Part shown: piece by piece, positions 24,165 through 35,404 of the stretch
Position numbering within the stretch: position 1 is the first letter of the stretch
Layout of the letters: every line of letters begins with the position of its first letter
Assembly (NCBI RefSeq): GCF_023278565.1
Contig: NC_064676.1
Span: 7,068,001 to 7,132,000, forward strand
DNA length: 64,000 nucleotides
Direction: 5' to 3'
From: Colletotrichum lupini
Lineage: Eukaryota > Ascomycota > Sordariomycetes > Glomerellales > Glomerellaceae
Position numbers and translations under genes: made by a program
Notes under the pieces: model-generated
The model's database searches: none
What the model saw: only the letters and a program-made list of their open reading frames with translations
What the model was told of the DNA's origin: nothing

Positions 24165-27100
24165 GACTTTGTGTCGTTAGTAAGCTTTATAAACGTATAC
24201 CCCTATCGTCGTTCGACTACCTCGAAGTGCTTACCGCTAGAGATTCTATTCCTCGTATTATTAAATATAATACCTAGTCGATCTATGTCTTTTAGATATA
24301 AGAGAAATGGGGTATTAACGAGTAAAATATAAAAAGTTATCGTTCCGAAGTGCGTCTCTACTTTTACTATACCTAGGGCGACGATTTCCTTACTTAGGCC
24401 GAAACTAATCTCTATAATACCCGCTATTAACGTATTAAGCGTTATTAGTGCGATCTTTTATAGTACTTAGAATTACCCTTTTCCTCTAGTTAACTATTGT
24501 AATACCCTAGTATTTAGAATAATCCTATATAAATTATCTAAGCCGTACTTTTCGCTCGCGTAGAATACTTATATAAGCTTAATATTTAAGGGATCTAAGT
24601 AGTATAAAAAGGACCCCTCTAGCTACCCCTAGATTTACTTAGTACTATATTCCTTTTTTTTAGATATTAAGAGAAATAGCGTCTTCTCTTTAATTATTAA
24701 GAGAATAGGCTTCGGCCTTATTAGATTTGCCCTTTTAGCCGCCTCTATATCCGTTATTTAAGGGACCTTCCCTTACTATCCGTAAATAAAAGCCTACTTA
24801 TTAAAAACCTTTACTACCCTCTATTCGTTTAGCCTCGTATATCCTCTAGAGGCTAACGGGGCGAAAAAAGAGTAGTTAATATCGTCGATTTCGTTATAGT
24901 CTAATTCGTTAATATAGGGGGTAAGATCTTCTTTATTTTCTAAATCTCCTATAAGGGGTGTATATTTTAGGCTACTACTTTAGCTACTATTACTAAGTTC
25001 TATACCCCCGGATCTGCCCTTATATATAACGAGGAATTAGTTAAACCGACGAGGGCTAGTTTTATTATCTATTACCCTCGACCTTTTATACTATTCGTAC
25101 GATTTAGTACGCTCTTTCTCAAAGTAGTTACTTAACTAATATCTATCCTTTTTATAAATATAATATTACTTCTTTTATTACCCTACTTATAAGTTAAATC
25201 TCTGCCTATTTAACGAATCTAGGCCTCTTTACTAGCGATTACTATATCTAGCCTCTTTTCCTTTTTTATTATACGTTCGATCGACTTAATATTACTAATA
25301 AGGGCCGTCGTACGCTTAGAGGTAGGTTTAACGCGGTATTCTCGCTTTAATATTAAAACTAGATCTTAGCCTCGAGTAGAGCGTCTCGTAATCTTTAAGT
25401 GCCTAGTATAATATAATCTTTACCTCTAGTATACGCTAAACTATAATATAAAGATATCTAACTTTTTACTCGTTTATTCCCTTATTTAGCTAGGTTTTCG
25501 CTAGCTTATCGATTCGATTAATAAGCTCTTCGAGGATCTCTACTCGTAATTTACCCTCTATTATCCTAGCTATAAATATAAAAAGAATCGCTCGTAGCTT
25601 AGATAGGAGCTCTAAGTTCTTATTATAAGTCTCGAAGCGGCTTTAGATTACGTTAATTATACTAAAAAAGTCGTTTTAATCGAGATTACGTACCGCTTCG
25701 TAGTAATAATTAAAAGCTTTGCTTATAAGTACGATATTAATTACTAAATAGTACTAGTATTCCCTAATTCTAACTTTTTTATAGTAATTATAAAATATCG
25801 TTAGGGTTTCTTATAAGACCTTATACTTCCCCCTAGAGTATAATTTCTTTTTTAAAAAGATCTTTTTAAGGTTTATAAATTACTTTATATTCGCTACTAG
25901 ACTTTTAGTATCTATATGCGAACCCTACGTCGCTACGTATTATTAATAACTTCGGGTCGTCTACCTTTTTTTTTATTAGCCGATCGGTACCGAATTTCGT
26001 ATTAGTAGCGGTAACGAGTTATAAATCGAAATAGGTAGAATTATTAATTATTATACTTCTAGTACTATATTTTGCCCCGGTATATCTTTTTACGATAATA
26101 GATTTCCGTTAGTAATTATAAGGAGGAAATCTAAGTCGTTTACCCTTTTTTTAAATTCGTTAAAGCGATTATACGCTCTATTAACTTATACCTAGTTTTA
26201 TAATATAAATTCCTCTTTTATAATTATTACTATTAGTATTTCGTATAGCTCTCGCGATTATAATTATACTAATAATACCCCTCGCCTATAAAGGAATTTA
26301 TTAACTACTTTTACGATTCTTAAGCTTATACTCGCGAACTATTCGTTTAGCTAGTAGCTAAGGTCGTTTACGATCTTATAAAATAGGGGTTACCCCTATA
26401 GCCCCTTTTTTTTATAAACCTTAGTTAAATAGATTAATACCGCGTTAATTTACTCGCCGTTAGGCTAATTTGCGATTCTATATATTTACGTCCCCTAATA
26501 GTCCGGGTTAATATTTACTTATTTATAAGGGATTAGGATTCTATTTAGGATTAGGTTTCGTCCTCTTTTTCTTTACCCTAACTCGCTAAGGGGCGTGCTT
26601 TAACTTATACCCGTATTAACGGTCGCTAGCGTATTTAATCTTAACGAGGATATATCTAATCTGCGCACGGGTCGTAATAAATCCGTACTTTCGCTACTTA
26701 ATAAATTTATCGGGGTCTAAGAGATTCCCGCTTCCTCTTACTATCTCGCTACTACTCTCGTTTTTATTATTTTAAGTAATTATTACTACCTTTTTAGATC
26801 GCTAGCTATTATACTTATTAAGATCCTCCTTTTTATTTAATAAAAAAGGGTAGGTTTTAGTAGTTCTTTTTAATAATAATAGCAGTAGACGTTTATATTA
26901 CCGTAAGAAGATATAGTAATTAGTCTCGGGATCTTTACTAGTTACCGATTTCTATTATCCCGTATACTTCTAGCCTCTTAAGCCTCGTGCTCTTTATAAT
27001 CTCTAAATAGTTTCTTTAGTTAATTTCTAATCGCGGGCCAGCTACGGAAAAGTCGTTTAGTAAAAAAGCTACTCGGGGCGATAGTAAAAGGCTAGTTACT

Positions 27101-27335
27101 TAAGTAGTTCCGTTAATTAACGTAGTTTAATATAGTAAATATCGACCTCTCGTAAGTAATAAAGGGCTATAATTACTTAATTCCGTATAATATTTAAGAA
27201 TTACCTCCTTTTTTATCTATTTTCGTAAGGTTAATTAGTACGAATCTCCTATCCTATGCGGTATTAAAAGGTCGTCTCTTTTACGTAACAAGATACCTTA
27301 CCGATTTATAATAGTAAAGTTTAATTACTAATTAG

Positions 27336-27540
27336 TATTAATATCCCTATTATAAAGTAGTTAGTTCGAACCGTAGTTAACGAAGAGATTAATTAAACTA
27401 TATAAATATCTGCGTTATAGGTATAAAAAGGAGGTTCTAACCGTAGGTTGGGCTAGCTACGATAATCGTAAATAGGGCCCCTAATTAGCCCCTGCGCAGT
27501 CGGCTGTATGCCGCGGTCGAATTAAACTTCCAATCCGATA
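27336..27540 (-). repeat. 5' LTR of copia copy 2
   Basis: 205 bp. On the minus strand it begins TATCGGATTGGAAG (TG changed to TA) and is followed on the plus strand by the second ATAAT target copy. Confidence 0.93.
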
Positions 27541-27545
27541 ATAAT

Positions 27546-28489
27546 ACCTCGAGCTATCCGGTGCGTAGAGGCCAAAAGTGAAGATATCACATCGGGCTTC
27601 ACTTGTTACGGTCTACAATTTGTGGGAGAGATAACGACATCGGTACTAACACAATGCTTTCCGGAGAGTTACATAAACATCTGGAGACCTTTCGACGAGT
27701 TTAGTAGGACCTCCTTGAGCCATGCCACACAAACTACCATAAGCAGAAAGTTAGCCTTGAAAGGTGTACATGTACTAACAATTTTCGAATCAAGGTGATA
27801 TCCCGAGTTTGGCTTACCCAGGCACTGCGTGCATTAGCGGGTGGACAACTGCGTGTTCCACGGATGTCACGGAGACAAGTGGAAAAACGCATGCACAAAC
27901 TTGGTGCTGCCCCTCTGGCTGGGGCTGTCTCAGTGCTTCGAATGGTGGTATCCCTCACCGGGAATGTACAAGCCTCCTGAGTACTCCGACTGAAGTGTGG
28001 ATCAACAACGTTGTAACTACGAGAGAAAGTGAAAGCACCATTACGACATCTTGGACGAAAGTCTTTCTCTCAAACCTGCCTAGAGGGGGCCCAATCATTA
28101 TCAATCATCCTGTTTTTCCACTTTACGGCAAAGTTCCGCCTCGTCAGGTTGAAGGTGCCAGAGAGACCTCGTTATCTGGAGGGGCAATTGCTGGTATTGT
28201 AGTTGGAATCGTGGTTATACTCATGGCTCTCATTGGTTGTAGTTGGTCTATATGTCTTAAGAAGAGAAAGCAAGAACGGGGAACCCGGCTGCTACAAAGA
28301 GACACTGCCGTTGGGAGGGGAGAGCACTCTTTTGTGAGAGAAAACCATGACTCGAAAACGAAGTCACCAAATCATGATCGAGACGCTCAAGAGATGTGTA
28401 CGTTAAGGCCATCTGCGGTAGAGCTCCCGTCCCATAGCCGAGCTGCCGAGGTCGAGGGAGATAGTCGCCCAGTTGAACTGGAATCTTAG
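27546..28489 (+). pseudogene. Cys-rich single-pass membrane protein, remaining part
   Basis: Continues the 20881 gene. Coding 27546-27703, then a 91 nt intron (GTAGGA donor, perfect TACTAAC branch at 27773-27779, CAAG acceptor), then 27795-28489. Together with the first part this gives 993 nt, 330 residues, in frame with no stop. The ectodomain has paired-Cys motifs of a common fungal family (CFPESY, ACISGWTTACST, WCCPSGWGC). A membrane helix follows (SGGAIAGIVVGIVVILMALI) and then a basic KKRK stop-transfer and a hydrophilic cytosolic tail ending PVELES. The design suggests a surface or wall-associated sensor; the function is unknown. Unlike the SGNH gene, no RIP-type stops are seen in the flanks. 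Confidence 0.78.
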
Positions 28490-30521
28490 GTAAACATTAG
28501 TAAAAGGAGCAACGAGAGCAAATTCGAACAAAAAGAAGCTACGTACTACCCCAAAGTCAAGGTCCATTACCGGGCGAGGAAACGTGTTCTGATATTCGAC
28601 GCAGAATTAATCCTGTTTTCCAGATTATTTTAGCCCTTATGTGCGTGAAAAGCTCAGCAATTGCAAGTAAATCTTTCCTCCATGATTGTTTGGTAGGGTA
28701 TACTTGCATACACGTATTTTCCGAGGTAAGTCATCGCAGAGTATCCTATAGATATATCCAGGATCTTCGACCTAGTATCTACGGCATCCTTCTGATAGAC
28801 ACAGGCCTCGAACGGCTACCCCAAAACATTACATAGTTGGAACGCGACGCTGCAAACTTGTATGTGCTTTGATGACCAGTTATGCCAAAGTTGGATTGAA
28901 ATCACGCCTACAGCACGCATGGAATCGGACAACAGCGTGACCAATACCGTCCACAAATCATTGAAAGCTTATCGACAAAGAAGCCATTTGTTCAAAGTTG
29001 AGCAAACATCGCCGGGTTCCCTGTATTGAGACGTGAAGACTAATGCTCGCAGGGGCAGAGCCCGTGACGTAATGTGGAGCTTGAATTCAGGATCAGAAGA
29101 AGACGCATGCTTCATTTGACAATCTTCATCCCATGTAGCGAGCGGAGCTATGCCTACCTACCTTACCTAGTATTCAACACGCCTACTGTTCAAAAAGCAA
29201 AAACAGAGCCACACCGCCCAAGAGTGAATAGCCACGAAAGTGTTACTGATCAGATTTAACACTTGGAGATAGGTTCAGATGGCCATATCAATGAAGTATC
29301 TCTTGAGAATTGATGCAAAAAGGGACCGCCTTCGTAACTGTAGATCGGATGTTGGAGATTGAACCAGCCATCACCAGGCTGCAACTAAAAGTACGTTTGC
29401 CAATACTTGAAGTATTTCGGTACAGTTTTCAGCCATCGCATCTTAACCATGCATTTGCTCACTCATGTGATGTAAAAATGTTTCAGCCACAGGACCGCAA
29501 ACATCTCCTAAGCTTGGTTCAAGATCCATTAGCAGGCCGTGGATGTTTGCCAGTAAATGCCTTTGAAGCCTGGAATTCCAAGGCGATCATGGCTTCAAGC
29601 TGGTGTAACATGACGTTTGTCTCGACTACTTGTAGCTCACGTCACCGTGCTCTTCATTGTAACTGGCAACGTTTGCTAACATTGCCAAACCAACAAACAA
29701 AACAGTCTGCTTGCCCCTTAACATATTGTGCAGCTTTTGGCGAATGATGTGATGACATCCGAAGAGCACGAATAGAATATCTTGACGGCTTCTGTTGGAT
29801 GGTGGTGCTGGACGCGCAAGTCTGACCATTTGACTCTCCTGGACTTTCCAAATGCTTCTGGAGAGCTGGAGTCAATCTTTTGTACATCTTCGTTCTGATT
29901 GCCTGGGACGCCTGATAGATGTTCTTGGAAGTATTGGTTGCAAAGAGGCTGCATCATAGCTGCTAAGCGGGCCAGTGAGATCAATCGTTAAGGGGGCACG
30001 CATCCTCGGAACATGCAGGGAAGCTTAAGGAGATCAGATTCGTCGACTTCCTTTTCTTTGAGCCAAGAAAATAAGTGGAAAGAGCGGAAACCCTTGAGTT
30101 AATGATGCCCATTGCGAGATCAAGTCTTAACAGTGCTCTACGGTCTGCCAATTGTCCATGTCTGTTGGTTTGCTTGATTTTCCGTAGAGTGAGATTACGA
30201 CACCACCCGTCCATGAAGATCAATTGATTACCTTTCCTATTTTGAGTAGTGTAGTCTCGATGTAGGATTGGATTCATGCAGCAGCTGAAGCTAGTAGGCA
30301 ATCATGCATGGTTGGTCGCGATTGCGTCCTTCAAAGGAGTTAAGCAATAATACTCGATACGAGTTTTGGTTGCCGAGATGTGAGATACGGCTTCATGTTC
30401 ATTTTAGGGGTTATAAGTAGCGATGGCTCTTCCTTCGTACGAGATCTTTTGATATCATCCCAAGGTCCAAACCAGCACATACACGCTTTATCCAAATCTA
30501 ACCTGCACAGCAACGCCCACC
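28490..30521. other. Gene-free stretch
   Basis: About 2 kb of normal composition with scattered short open frames on both strands (for example 29310-29747 plus and 29981-30301 minus). None has a recognisable domain or splice pattern. The final part should contain the promoter of the gene at 30522. Confidence 0.5.
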
Positions 30522-31239
30522 ATGCGAGCCAGCCTTCTTCATTTGATGTCATCAGCCACGATGATTGTTGCTGTAAGCTTGAACCCGACCAAGTCTTTGA
30601 AGCAAGAGCTAACTGATCAGGCTGTTATTCCCACGGATGTGCCCAAGGGCTACGGGCTGTACATTCCCGAATGGGAGTTTCAGACTCCAGAAGGAGAGAA
30701 CATCACCATCAAGGGTACAATCCAAGAGGTCTATGCTACCCTCGGTAGTCTTAGTCCTCAGATGGCCCAGATGAATGGCTTCGACCTTGAAGCAATTTCG
30801 AATATTGCTCGTAGTGACGTGGAGAAGCGCGCCAAATTTCCCAGGGTCGATTGCCAGAGCTTGGAGGAGGGTCACACCGACATGTATGAGACGACCATGG
30901 AATACCTCAGGAGAGTTCCAGGGAAACCGAAGAACTCTGCTGGCCCGAGAGAATGTGGCCGCGTTAGCTGTGCTTGGAAGAGTGCGACTTGGTGGTGCAA
31001 TGATGTGGGTTCTCCACCAGACTTATTCCTCAATTCTCCTTCATGAGGGTTGCATGGTTTTTGCTGACAAAATTCAGGCTCTGGAGGAGAAGGAGCTTAG
31101 TTCATTCGGTGAAATTGCCGATGGCGTACAAGTGATCTATCACGAATGCACCGACGTCGATAAACACTACTGGTGGTCCTCTGGTGAAGCTTACACCGAC
31201 GATGATTGGAGTGTCCAATTTGGGTACGCACCATGCTAG
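30522..31239 (+). CDS. Small secreted cysteine-rich protein, candidate effector
   Basis: Exons 30522-31004 and 31078-31239 give 214 residues. The intron is 73 nt, phase 0 (GTGGGT donor, TTGCTGACAA branch, ATTCAG). The start ATG sits in a strong context (CCACCATGC). The N-terminus MRASLLHLMSSATMIVAVSLN is a weak but plausible signal peptide. Six cysteines follow (C111, C145, C150, C159, C185, C214), an even number that suggests three disulfides. The core motif ECGRVSCAWKSATWWCND recalls a family of secreted fungal proteins of unknown function with a conserved RVSC...WWCND block and a terminal Cys. Effector or surface role is inference. I know of no enzymatic motif in it. Confidence 0.78.
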
Positions 31240-32522
31240 GGCGGTCAACCAGATCAGAGGAACTCTATGAATTTCGTGCACTGCAAGAATGACGCTAGAC
31301 ACTAGAGATCGTACTTTTTTCGCTCAGTTACCTTGGCATGCCAGCTTATGGTTTTCTGCCATGAGGAAAGTCGATATCATAGTGGGAGAATACCTTGAGT
31401 AAAGGAAAGAGGGGGAGAGCTGTCAATACTCACATTTCCTATTCGACCTATCATTTTTTGGCTTGCCTGCGATCACAAATTTACAGTCCTTACTTTCAGT
31501 AAACTTAAAACTATATTGCAACTACCGAATGCATTAGCAACTTGAAGCGACCATAACTTCCGTCTATATTAATGCGGGACACAAATTGAAGTCTAGAAAT
31601 CTGAGCAAAGCAGGGTCACATTTGAATTGTGCATAGTGACATGAGTTACAAACTTCCACCGTTGAAGAAGCCGATATCTCCGGCGAAGTTTCCGGCATCC
31701 ATTTCTCTACTTTAGAGGCTCACTACCTAGGTGTTTCAGCCGAGTACAATGATCCCTCTTTTCTATTCACACCCATGTTGTTGGGAAATCATGACCTAAA
31801 GCTGACCGAGACCTCTCCGTCTTCTCTTGCTTAAACAGACCAATAAGCGCACGCTAATAGTCGCATATCTTTGCCTTTGGATGATGTTGACGGCTCCTCC
31901 GGAAAGAATGAGCAAAGCATGGATGGAATCGCGCCGTGAAAGGAAGGCTACGACAGCGCAATCTCCTATAGCATGTACGCAGCTTGATTCCTACTCTCGG
32001 CCGAATACCTCGGCTATTAACCCCTCTCATCTCGAAACTGCCATTTACAGAAGAAAGACGAGCTGGCCTTACAATACTATGTCGTACCGAAACTTCATGA
32101 TTTGGTTAGCTCTGCTGATCCCCTTATTCATGCGCCCGGTAACCGTACGGCTAGAGGCCCGAGTGGCTCCGCACCGTGAACGTGGGGCTCATCCGAGCAT
32201 CGCGGGCTGCTCCGCGTCGCCTCATGTCATGGCTACAATTAATATCTTGACTGATCCAGACCACAGATTTTGCCCTAACCTATCTGTACGCGAAAGGCTT
32301 GATTGATAATCAGCCCAATAATAGCTCAGTGCGTTGAACACTAACGACAGGCTGGAAAAAGGGGATGGGGCTGAAGATACACCCGACGCGTCATCTACGA
32401 GTACAACAGCTTATTACACCATTGCGTATATAAGCTTGTCTTGGACACCATGGAACTCTACCTAGCCAGATTTTCTGGGATATTTCAACACTCTTTTCTT
32501 TCCTATACTCGAAGAATTCGCC
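31240..32522. other. Gene-free stretch with promoter of the royal-jelly-type gene
   Basis: No supportable gene. An open frame at 31827-32306 has no motif. A TATATAAG at 32427-32434, 89 bp before the ATG at 32523, is a likely TATA box. Confidence 0.5.
32427..32434 (+). promoter_or_regulatory. TATA box candidate
   Basis: TATATAAG lies 89 bp upstream of the start codon of the secreted royal-jelly-type protein, a normal spacing for a strongly expressed fungal gene. Confidence 0.4.
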
Positions 32523-33617
32523 ATGAGGGGTCGTTCTCTTACTCTCGCCACTTTGGCGTTAACAGCGCAGCTCGTTTCAGCGCTTGCACCCGGTCTTGAA
32601 ATCGCCCTTACCTTGGACCGCGCAACTCAAGGCATCAGTATCTCGACTGATGGACGAAAATTCTTGACGCAGAGATATTCTACGACGGATGCACCTCAAG
32701 CCGTAGAGCTTCTTAGCAACGGCACGACTGTTCTGTACCCCGACTCAACGTGGAACTCCTGGACCTCAAACTCCACCCTGGACCCCAAGAAGGCCTTTGT
32801 CAGCATTGATGGTGCTCGCATCGGCCCCGATGGACGATTCTGGATCGTCGACGGCGGTACCACTGATAGTGATCGCAATCTTATCAATGGATCTAGCAAG
32901 CTCGTTGGCATCAACCTCGAGAGCAACCTCGTCGACAAGGCATACTATCTCGATAACCTTACAGAGACCGGTAGTGTCATCGACGATGTCCGTTTCAATG
33001 GAAACTACGCCTATCTCAGCGATACACTTGGCGCATTGGTGGTGATGGATCTTACCACTGGTCAAGGTCAGCGTGTACTCGTGGGTCACAGCTCGGCTCT
33101 GGCCTGGTTCCCCATGGCCTACAACGGTAGTCTTGTGCCGGGGTACCAGGGCGGAACCAGCACTCTTTCCGTTGGCCTCGATCAGATTGAGGTGTCCCCT
33201 GATGGTGTCTATCTGTACTATCAGCCTTGCAACGGCGGCATGTACCGCGTTAAGACCGAATTCGTCAACGGAGCCTTGACGAACAGCACTCTTGCTGCCA
33301 ACCTCGGAGACTACGTTGAGCCATTCGCCCTGACCCCTTCCACTGGGGGCACCACTATTGACGGAGACGGAAACATCTATGTTAGCGACACCAACCTCCT
33401 CGCTATCTGGAAAGTCAAGCCGGACGGAACTTCGTCCATCCTTGTTCAGGATGATGCTCTGGTCTGGACCGATCTGATGTGGGTGGATGCGAACAAGACC
33501 CTTTGGCTTCCCGCCTCGCAGATGCGGCCCGGGGCGAACGGACTAATGGCCGATGGGCCTCACAACATTTTGACCTTTCCCATCGAGGCAGGTCCGTCTT
33601 TGATTGACCATGCCTAA
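32523..33617 (+). CDS. Secreted major royal jelly/yellow-like propeller protein
   Basis: A single exon of 364 residues. The first about 20 residues are a clear signal peptide (MRGRSLTLATLALTAQLVSA). The rest shows the repeated blade pattern of the MRJP/yellow fold, with DGRFWIVDGGTT, YYLDNLTETGSVIDDVRF, YAYLSDTLGALVVMDL, LDQIEVSPDGVYLYYQP and DLMWVDANKTLWLPASQM. Several N-glycosylation sequons (NGT, NST, NGS, NLT, NKT) support secretion. Length fits fungal members of 350-420 residues. Functions of fungal members are mostly unknown; the fold is shared with lactonases and dopachrome-conversion-like proteins. The codon use is GC-rich and even, as in well-expressed genes. Confidence 0.88.
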   Translation: MRGRSLTLATLALTAQLVSALAPGLEIALTLDRATQGISISTDGRKFLTQRYSTTDAPQAVELLSNGTTVLYPDSTWNSWTSNSTLDPKKAFVSIDGARIGPDGRFWIVDGGTTDSDRNLINGSSKLVGINLESNLVDKAYYLDNLTETGSVIDDVRFNGNYAYLSDTLGALVVMDLTTGQGQRVLVGHSSALAWFPMAYNGSLVPGYQGGTSTLSVGLDQIEVSPDGVYLYYQPCNGGMYRVKTEFVNGALTNSTLAANLGDYVEPFALTPSTGGTTIDGDGNIYVSDTNLLAIWKVKPDGTSSILVQDDALVWTDLMWVDANKTLWLPASQMRPGANGLMADGPHNILTFPIEAGPSLIDHA

Positions 33618-35404
33618 AGCCAAGCTCACAGCACCACCATACAACTCTTACATCTTCTGTAAAAAACTACCATCTATAGACCCTGTGTATACATTAAATC
33701 TGATGACTCTTTGGGTTGGAACCCAAGACAGTCGAAAGTTTCCTGCTCATATCATGACTCTATATCTTATGGTTCCTCCCCCTCTCCGATAAGACGATGC
33801 CTTGCCTCCTTAGGTCTAAAAAGCTTCTTCTTTCATGTGTCTGAATGACACGGCTCTCACCACGCAATTGGTTTTGCGTTCAAAACTTGCAAACCCCGCT
33901 TTTGCACTATTTTGATCAAGAGACTTCGTGAATCCTCATCTACGTATGAAGTGGGCTGGTGGTATGACGTCGTCCAGGCAGGAAATCATGACTTGCTTGG
34001 CAGATGCCAAGTCGGAGAAATTCCGACTAGCAACATGAAAGTCGAGGTCCACTACACGGTGAAAGGTCCCATCATCCTATTTGCTCCAAATCCTGATTGT
34101 CCAGTCCGTAAATGTGATTTACCCAACGTTGAGAGGCCGCAAATTTCAGCATGAGATATTTGTGGTGGGGTCTTGCAGAAATGCACTGAAGCTTAGACTG
34201 ACACACTGCGGCGATGTCTGCTTGACAGGTTGACACAAGCGTGAAGAACTCTGGAGCCACCTCGAGTGGAGCTAGCTTCCACTTCCCCCTCATTACATCC
34301 CCTGTACCTGTAATATTGGTGGCTTCTCGCGCTGGATCAAGAGATCCAGGCCATTCACGGCTTTGAGCCTTGAGTAAACTCACTTAAAAACTTGGTAGGC
34401 GGAATGGCAGGGTTCAACAGAGCCTTGCGCCATGCGATCCATCAAGCTTGGAGCTCACTCCGAGAAGTCTTCAATGACGTGGGCAGCTGAACGGTAGCAT
34501 TCAACGTTGAAGATATCAGTGTGTGAGTGATGTCTCTTTCCCCGAATCACATCTTCTCCAGACCTCTCTTTTGCCCCTCGTTCGTCCATCACCCCACGTC
34601 AAGGTCTCACAATAACACGGCCAGCCGAACGACAAACCAACAGCATGTTTTCCCTTGCGAATCTGTATGTCAGACCGGGACGCCGCATAGTGGGGCGCTC
34701 GCGTCATCCCGCTCCGGTGATTCGACCGAACGACGCCCTTGGCTCCGTCCTCGGTCTTGGCCGGACGGATACCGGTGCCTCTCGCGCCCTCTAGGGCCTT
34801 GTCGCCAAGTCCGCCGAGCCTTGGGAGACCGGGATAGTCTCGCATCTCCGCCCCCAGCTCCCACCCGCGATGTCACGACAAACGGCTGATGGAGGATTCG
34901 CTAAATCTCTTGTCCTATGTAATTCCAAGACCTTATATCCATTCTCCACTTACTACAGCGCGTCGCGCTTATGAGTGGTCTTTCGTGAACCCCACGAAGC
35001 GTAGACTGAAAAGCAAGATTGCGTGCTTGGGATGAACGCCTCCTGGCGGCGGGCGGAAAGTGGAAAGTTCTGCAGTCCAGCCGGGTCGCGTTCAATATTT
35101 CTCGAACTCAATAAGTAGACAAGCATCGACAAGCGGTCTGGTACGTACCAAGGCACTGAGAAAGCTTTCTTCCTCTCCTGTCCTTTTCCTCTCCACCTCG
35201 GACTATCTTACTCAAGGCGATCTCTTGTCCCTCAGGGTTTCGTCATCCAAAGCCAGTCGCATCTCATACTTTGTTTTGCACTCACATGTTGACGACCAAA
35301 ACTGCAACCTTGATATCGCACTCTCGCCGAACGAAATCCGGCCTCTTCTGTCGGACCGGACCGGACCTGCGTCTTTCTCGGGCCGCAAGCATCAACACGT
35401 GGTG
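33618..35404. other. Gene-free stretch and NSS promoter
   Basis: No convincing gene. The frame of the NSS transporter stays open upstream to about 35060 but has no ATG before 35405, so that extension is 5' leader. Open frames at 34072-34383 and 34516-34845 (minus) and 34527-34889 (plus) overlap each other and show no motif. Confidence 0.5.

Larger units (their letters stand above)
21021..27540 (-). mobile_element. Ty1/copia LTR retrotransposon, copy 2, inverted, RIP-degraded
   Basis: Same family as copy 1, on the opposite strand. It is 6520 bp with 205 bp LTRs and a 5 bp target duplication ATAAT (21016-21020 and 27541-27545). CpA and TpG are nearly absent and all frames are broken. It is 515 bp shorter than copy 1. 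Almost all of that is one 514 bp gap near its 5' end, at 27016-27024, where a 9 bp word that occurs twice in copy 1 (10926-10934 and 11440-11448) is present only once. The mirrored purine run beside the 3' LTR (from about 21226) is kept. It interrupts the gene 20881-28489. Its 3' end faces the 3' end of copy 1. Confidence 0.95.

Noticed and set aside
31827..32306. 159-codon plus-strand open frame
   Set aside because: Composition and lack of any motif suggest chance. No homologous family is recognised.
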